From positions 5,833,001-5,897,000 of the forward strand of contig CP050293.1 in the NCBI GenBank assembly GCA_014189435.1: 64,000 nucleotides of DNA, given 5' to 3'. This DNA is from Mesorhizobium loti. Its GTDB lineage: Bacteria > Pseudomonadota > Alphaproteobacteria > Rhizobiales > Rhizobiaceae. A program made the position numbers and the translations under genes. Shown here piece by piece: positions 60,125 to 64,000 of this stretch (its first letter is position 1; the number at the start of each line of letters is the position of its first letter). The notes below the pieces were generated by a model, which worked only from the letters and a program-made list of their open reading frames with translations, was not told the origin of the DNA and did no database searches.

Positions 60125-60725
60125 GTTCAACCTCCCATTTGGTTCAGTCGTCAGACTGACCGATCTTGCACTGACCTGATTTTGGCACTGACCTGATTTT
60201 GCCGTTTGCAGCTTGGACGCCCTCCTCCTCAAAGGGGTTTCCGGCACCGAAAGAATGGCGCCGGTCCAGCCACGATCATGGACCTTAGAGACTCATCCTT
60301 CATTCGTAAATAGTCCGATTTGTCTGACATATCACATATCCGAGACAAAGCTCGCGGAGGTAGTATCCGCTCGCTATCGGGCCATTTGCGTACACTCCCG
60401 CCGCTCCCGGACCCACTGGCCGGACGCGACGGATTGACGGTACAGCGCATTTTTGTATTAGTAAACAGTATTAGTTTCGAACTGATATCCCTAGCCATGA
60501 TTGCGGTTTCGCGGCGTGACTGCCCGGCAAGCCGCCGCCTCGCCTGCACCAAAGCCTGTGCCTTATGGTGTTTGAGTTCCGGGCTATATAGAGTCGCATG
60601 GCGAATGGACGTTGAAGATGCTAATAGATATAAATGTCCGTGACGATCACGATAACCAGACGGCGTCACGCCACCTTGCCGGCCTGACAGGTCGCCGCTA
60701 GACAGGTCGGGGATTGGGGAGTGAC
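60125..60725. other. Intergenic region between divergent binding-protein and LacI genes
   Basis: 600 bases without a convincing gene. It holds an inverted repeat TCAGTC-GTCA-GACTGA (60144-60159), a direct repeat of GCACTGACCTGATTTTG (about 60168-60200), and distant arms TTTGTCT (60319-60325) and AGACAAA (60343-60349). The part around 60440-60500 is AT-rich. Promoters and operators of both genes must lie here. ORFs across it look like chance frames. Confidence 0.5.
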
Positions 60726-61829
60726 ATGAGCGAGACGACGGATCCGGCCATCGACACGGTGAAGCGCCGCAAGGCGCCGGCGAAGAGCGCCAGGGGTCGC
60801 GTCACCATGACCGATATCGCCAGGGCCGCCGGCTGCTCGCAGGCGACCGTTTCCTTCGTGCTCAACAATTCGCCCGGCATAAGGCTGTCGCAGCAGACCC
60901 GCGACCGGGTGATCGAGGCCGCGCGGACCCTTGGCTATGCGCCGCCCGCCTTCTCGGCACTTCACCCGCCGCTGCCCGCCTTCGAAGGCCTGGATGGGGT
61001 GATCGGCTTTGCCGTCGACCAACTCGCCACCAGCCCCGAAGCCGTGGTCGCCATCGAGGGCGCGCGCCAGGCCTCGTGGAATGCCGGCAACGTGCTTCTG
61101 GTGGCGCAGACGCTGGGCGATTCCGTCATGGAGCCACGCGCCATCGCCGCGCTCACCAAGCGGGGCATTTCGGCGCTGATCTACATGACCATCTTCACCC
61201 GCGAGATATCAGCGCCCGATTACCTTTACGGCCTCGACATCCCGGTGATCCTGCTCAACTGCTACACGGCGGATTACGCCTTCCCGGCCGTGGTGCCGAG
61301 CGAGATCGCCGGCGGCCAGAGCTCGACCCGCCATCTGATCAGCCACGGCCACCGCCGCATCGCCACCATCACCGGTGAGCCGTGGATGCAGGCCGCACAA
61401 GACCGGCTGAAAGGCTACCGCCGCGCGCTCGCCACCGCCGACATCCCGTTCGATCCCGAACTGGTGGTCGAGGGCGACTGGTCGGCCAGCGCCGGCTATG
61501 CCGCAACGGTCAAGCTCTTGGCGCTGAAAGACCGCCCGACCGCCATCTTCTGCCAGAACGACCGCACCGCGATCGGCTGCTACGAAGCGCTGAAGGAAGC
61601 CGGCCTGCACATCCCGCAAGACATTTCCGTCGTCGGCTACGACGACGAGGAAATCGCCCGGCATCTGTTCCCGCCGCTGACGACCTCGATCCTGCCGCAC
61701 ATGGCGATGGGCCAATGGGCGATCGAACAGCTGGAGGCGCCGGCGCCGCCTGGACGGGGGCGGTATCCGATCACGAAGCTGGAGTGCCCGCTGGTGGAGC
61801 GGGAGAGTGTGAGGGTGGTGGCAGTTTAG
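60726..61829 (+). CDS. LacI-family transcriptional regulator
   Basis: A 367-residue regulator with an N-terminal extension of about 25 basic residues. The helix-turn-helix follows ([46 protein letters not shown]), then a ligand domain ([60 protein letters not shown]). The ATG at 60726 follows GGGGAG. It probably controls the divergent ABC operon. It ends three bases from the tRNA-Arg gene. Confidence 0.87.
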   Translation: MSETTDPAIDTVKRRKAPAKSARGRVTMTDIARAAGCSQATVSFVLNNSPGIRLSQQTRDRVIEAARTLGYAPPAFSALHPPLPAFEGLDGVIGFAVDQLATSPEAVVAIEGARQASWNAGNVLLVAQTLGDSVMEPRAIAALTKRGISALIYMTIFTREISAPDYLYGLDIPVILLNCYTADYAFPAVVPSEIAGGQSSTRHLISHGHRRIATITGEPWMQAAQDRLKGYRRALATADIPFDPELVVEGDWSASAGYAATVKLLALKDRPTAIFCQNDRTAIGCYEALKEAGLHIPQDISVVGYDDEEIARHLFPPLTTSILPHMAMGQWAIEQLEAPAPPGRGRYPITKLECPLVERESVRVVAV

Positions 61830-61832
61830 AAC

Positions 61833-61909
<77 letters not shown>

Positions 61910-62179
61910 TTCCCGGAATCCGGGAAACGAACCAGCCGGTGAACCGGCAAGTCACGGCTTCTTAGCGGAAGCCGGCGCGGGCTTCAACGGGCAAATGGAA
62001 TAGCGCTTGCCTCCTCAGGTAGAGGTCGAAGCCTTGGAATCCTGTCGGGCTCGTCGAATCAGCCGGCGTGGGCATTCACCCAGAACGGTAGTCAAGGAAC
62101 TAATCGGCCCTTGTGTCCAACCTCACTCTTGATTGGAGTGAGCTTACCTCATAGAGCCAAAGGTGGGGGACATCAATTG

Positions 62180-62839
62180 ATGGACAAACGAAGCCTCACC
62201 GAACGCGACATCTGCACCAAATTCATCTTACCTGCCGTCAAGCGTGCCGGATGGGATGAGATGTTACAGGTTCGGGAGGAAGTCTATTTTACCAAAGGCC
62301 GGATTATCGTGCGCGGGAAGATGGTGACTCGCGGTCAAGCAAAAAAGGCCGACTTCGTTCTCTACTACAAGCCGAATATACCGATCGCGTTGATCGAAGC
62401 GAAGGACAACAAACACAGCGTCGGCGATGGTATCCAGCAGGGCCTCGACTATGCCGCGACGCTGGACATCCCCTTCGTATTCTCCTCGAATGGCGACGGT
62501 TTCGTCTTTCACGACCGCACCGGCCAGAGCGACACCAAGGAAGCAAGCCTCGGCCTCGATGACTTCCCGTCACCAGTTGACCTTTGGGCGCGCTATCGCA
62601 CCTGGAAGAGCCTCGATCCGGAAGCGGAACAGATCGTGCTTCAAGATTATTTCGACGACGGCAGCGGCAAAGCCCCGCGTTATTATCAGGTAAACGCCGT
62701 CAACGCAGCGATTGAGGCGATCGCCAAGGGCAGCGACCGCGTGCTGCTCCCCGTCACTATACGGGGAGAGGATGCCGGCAGGCAGGTGAGGGGCGGCATC
62801 AACGCCCGAAAAGGGAGATGGTGCGAGTTCGAAACCTGA
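62180..62839 (+). pseudogene. Type I restriction enzyme R subunit (hsdR), N-terminal remnant
   Basis: About 190 codons match the HsdR N-terminus: SLTERDICTKFILPAVKRAGWD, then the PD-(D/E)xK nuclease core with Asp in KKADFVLYY and E-A-K in ALIEAKDN. Next is LDYAATLDIPFVFSSNGDGFVFHDRTG, followed by RYYQVNAVNAAIEAIAKGSDRVLL. Where the helicase Walker A (VMATGTGKT-like) should follow, the frame runs into palindromic repeat family 4 and ends at 62839. The helicase and the hsdM/hsdS genes are absent. The start at 62180 is chosen as the conserved one. Confidence 0.8.
62748..62813. repeat. Palindromic repeat family 4, single arm within hsdR remnant
   Basis: CTCCCCGTCACTATACGGGG and then GATGCCGGCAGGCAGGTGAGGGG match an arm and end of the element at 35048. 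It starts exactly where HsdR similarity stops. Confidence 0.75.
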
Positions 62840-62889
62840 AGCAATTGCCCTGGCAGCCGGGTGCCCCGGCGCAAATCGCGCGGCGGCCA

Positions 62890-63798
62890 CTACTGCTCGG
62901 CGAACATCAACCTTGTCTTGGCGCCATCCGTCGTCGGCGACAAACTCCGCTGGATCAGCGCTTCGACGTGGTCGTTGCGCTGGCGGGCGCTGTCGGCGCC
63001 CATCACCACGACGATCAGGTTGCGGCCATCGGCGTTGTAGGAGGTGACGATGTTGAAGCCCGACGCCCTGATGTAGCCGGTCTTGATGCCGTCGACGCCG
63101 CGCACGCGGCCGAGCATGTCGTTGTGGCCGCGCACCAGCCTGCCGCGGAACATGAAGTCGCTTTCGGAGAAATAGTGGAACTGCTGGGGAAAGCGCTGAT
63201 GCAGCGCCATGCCGAGCACCGCCATGTCGCGCGCCGTGGTGTGCTGGTCGTCGTCGGGCAGGCCGGACGCGTTGCGGAAGGTGGTGCTGGTCATGCCGAG
63301 CTGGCGCGCCTTGGATGTCATCATGGCGGCGAACTGCTCCTCCGAGCCGCCGAGATACTCGCCGACCGCCACCGCCACGTCGTTGGCCGATTTGACGACG
63401 ATGGCGCGGATCGCCGAATCGACGTCGATGCTCTCGCCGCGCCGGAAGCGCATCTTGGTCGGCGGCTGCGAGGCGGCGTGGTCCGACACCGGGATCTGCG
63501 TCTCCTTGGTGACGCGGCCGGACTCCAGCGCCTCGAACAGCAGATAGAGCGTCATCATCTTGGTCAGCGAGGCCGGGTAGCGCTGCGCCGTCGAGCTGAC
63601 TTCGAACAGCTGCTTGCCAGTCTTGGCGTCGACGACGATAGCGGCATATTTCTGCGCCGGCGCCGGCACGGCCAGCACGCTGTCGGGCGGCGTCGTGGCG
63701 CAGCCGGCCAGCAGCACCAGCAGGCCGAGTGCCGCAAAAACTCTCTGGATGAGCGGAAGGGGACGCAGGTTGGACAAGGGCAAGTCTGTTCGGGTCAA
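62890..63798 (-). CDS. D-alanyl-D-alanine carboxypeptidase (peptidase S11), lipoprotein
   Basis: A 302-residue low-molecular-weight penicillin-binding protein trimming peptidoglycan peptides. The lipobox LLAGC puts the modified Cys at 33. Active-site motifs are S77-L-T-K80 (SxxK), S137-A-N139 (SxN) and K239-T-G241. The catalytic domain is complete, but it is shorter than DacA/C because the C-terminal beta-domain is missing. A lipid anchor instead of a C-terminal amphipathic helix fits this short form. Confidence 0.9.
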   Translation of the reverse strand: MTRTDLPLSNLRPLPLIQRVFAALGLLVLLAGCATTPPDSVLAVPAPAQKYAAIVVDAKTGKQLFEVSSTAQRYPASLTKMMTLYLLFEALESGRVTKETQIPVSDHAASQPPTKMRFRRGESIDVDSAIRAIVVKSANDVAVAVGEYLGGSEEQFAAMMTSKARQLGMTSTTFRNASGLPDDDQHTTARDMAVLGMALHQRFPQQFHYFSESDFMFRGRLVRGHNDMLGRVRGVDGIKTGYIRASGFNIVTSYNADGRNLIVVVMGADSARQRNDHVEALIQRSLSPTTDGAKTRLMFAEQ

Positions 63799-63896
63799 GC
63801 TGTTGCTGAGATGAGGCGAAGCTAACGTAACGCGATTGATGCGTCCATTTGGTTAATGGCTGACAGTCCCAGGATTGTCGAGACCCTTGCAGGACT

Positions 63897-64000
63897 TGGT
63901 TCCTCGCCCCACGAAGTGGGGAGAGGTGGCTCGGCGAAGCCGAGACGGAGAGGGGCTGCGCCCTACGAAGGCCCCCTCTCCGGCCGCTTCGCTGCCACCT
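63897..64000. repeat. Palindromic repeat family 2, copy cut by the window edge
   Basis: It shares GTTCCTCGCCCC, GTGGGGAGAGGTGGCTCGG and GAAGCCGAGACGGAGAGG with the copy at 9118, and then shows the inverted CCCTCTCCGGCCGCTTCG arm. It continues beyond the window. Confidence 0.7.

Noticed and set aside
60229..60669. Gene in the 600-base gap before the LacI regulator
   Set aside because: The translation has no family features, no ribosome-binding site and unusual composition. The gap is better explained as a divergent regulatory region.

Overview
The window looks like a chromosomal segment of a Mesorhizobium-type alphaproteobacterium (Rhizobiales). The evidence is uniformly high GC, an inositol gene set with an RpiR-type IolR and an IolC-DUF2090 fusion, many periplasmic-binding-protein sugar ABC systems, and several families of interspersed palindromic repeats. 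No rRNA, CRISPR array or prophage was seen. One tRNA gene (Arg, anticodon CCG) is present.

Left part (1-27 kb). A desaturase fragment and a LacI regulator are followed by a sugar ABC importer, an inositol 2-dehydrogenase and an SDR, probably an inositol-uptake operon. Next come a Phd/PIN toxin-antitoxin pair and a class I DAHP synthase. In front of the DAHP synthase is a short leader ORF with a Tyr-Trp-Tyr-Phe run and a four-segment attenuator. Then come LysE exporter/WYL regulator and MFS/MocR divergent pairs, a Gfo/Idh oxidoreductase divergent from iolR, and iolC-iolD-iolE-(small membrane protein)-iolB. An insertion bounded by IS5-type ends, carrying TetR and DUF1348 genes, separates iolR from iolC. 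A short phosphonate group (DUF1045, phnM, phnN) closes this part.

Right part (27-61.8 kb). This is a dense carbohydrate-catabolism supercluster. It holds an amino-acid-type ABC cassette with tandem duplicate binding proteins and no ATPase, and three ribose-type sugar ABC systems. It also holds an SMP-30 lactonase, an aldose 1-epimerase, several SDRs, two enolase-superfamily dehydratase-like genes and a split transketolase. An unusual 2-oxoacid dehydrogenase set (E1 alpha-beta-lipoyl fusion, 2-hydroxyacid dehydrogenase, lipoyl-less E2-like protein) lies in the middle. Regulators are one GntR/UTRA and two LacI proteins. An AT-rich inverted repeat (ATTAT-N6-ATAAT) recurs in front of at least six transcription units here, including weakly the GntR gene, and points to one regulon across about 30 kb. 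A second operator, centred on ACCGGT, links a binding-protein gene with a divergent dehydratase/SDR-transketolase promoter. My inference is that imported sugars are oxidised (SDR), hydrolysed (lactonase), dehydrated (enolase superfamily) and cleaved or oxidised (transketolase, 2-oxoacid dehydrogenase). The substrates cannot be read from sequence.

End (61.8-64 kb). tRNA-Arg, an hsdR remnant cut off by a palindromic repeat, and a D-alanyl-D-alanine carboxypeptidase lipoprotein.
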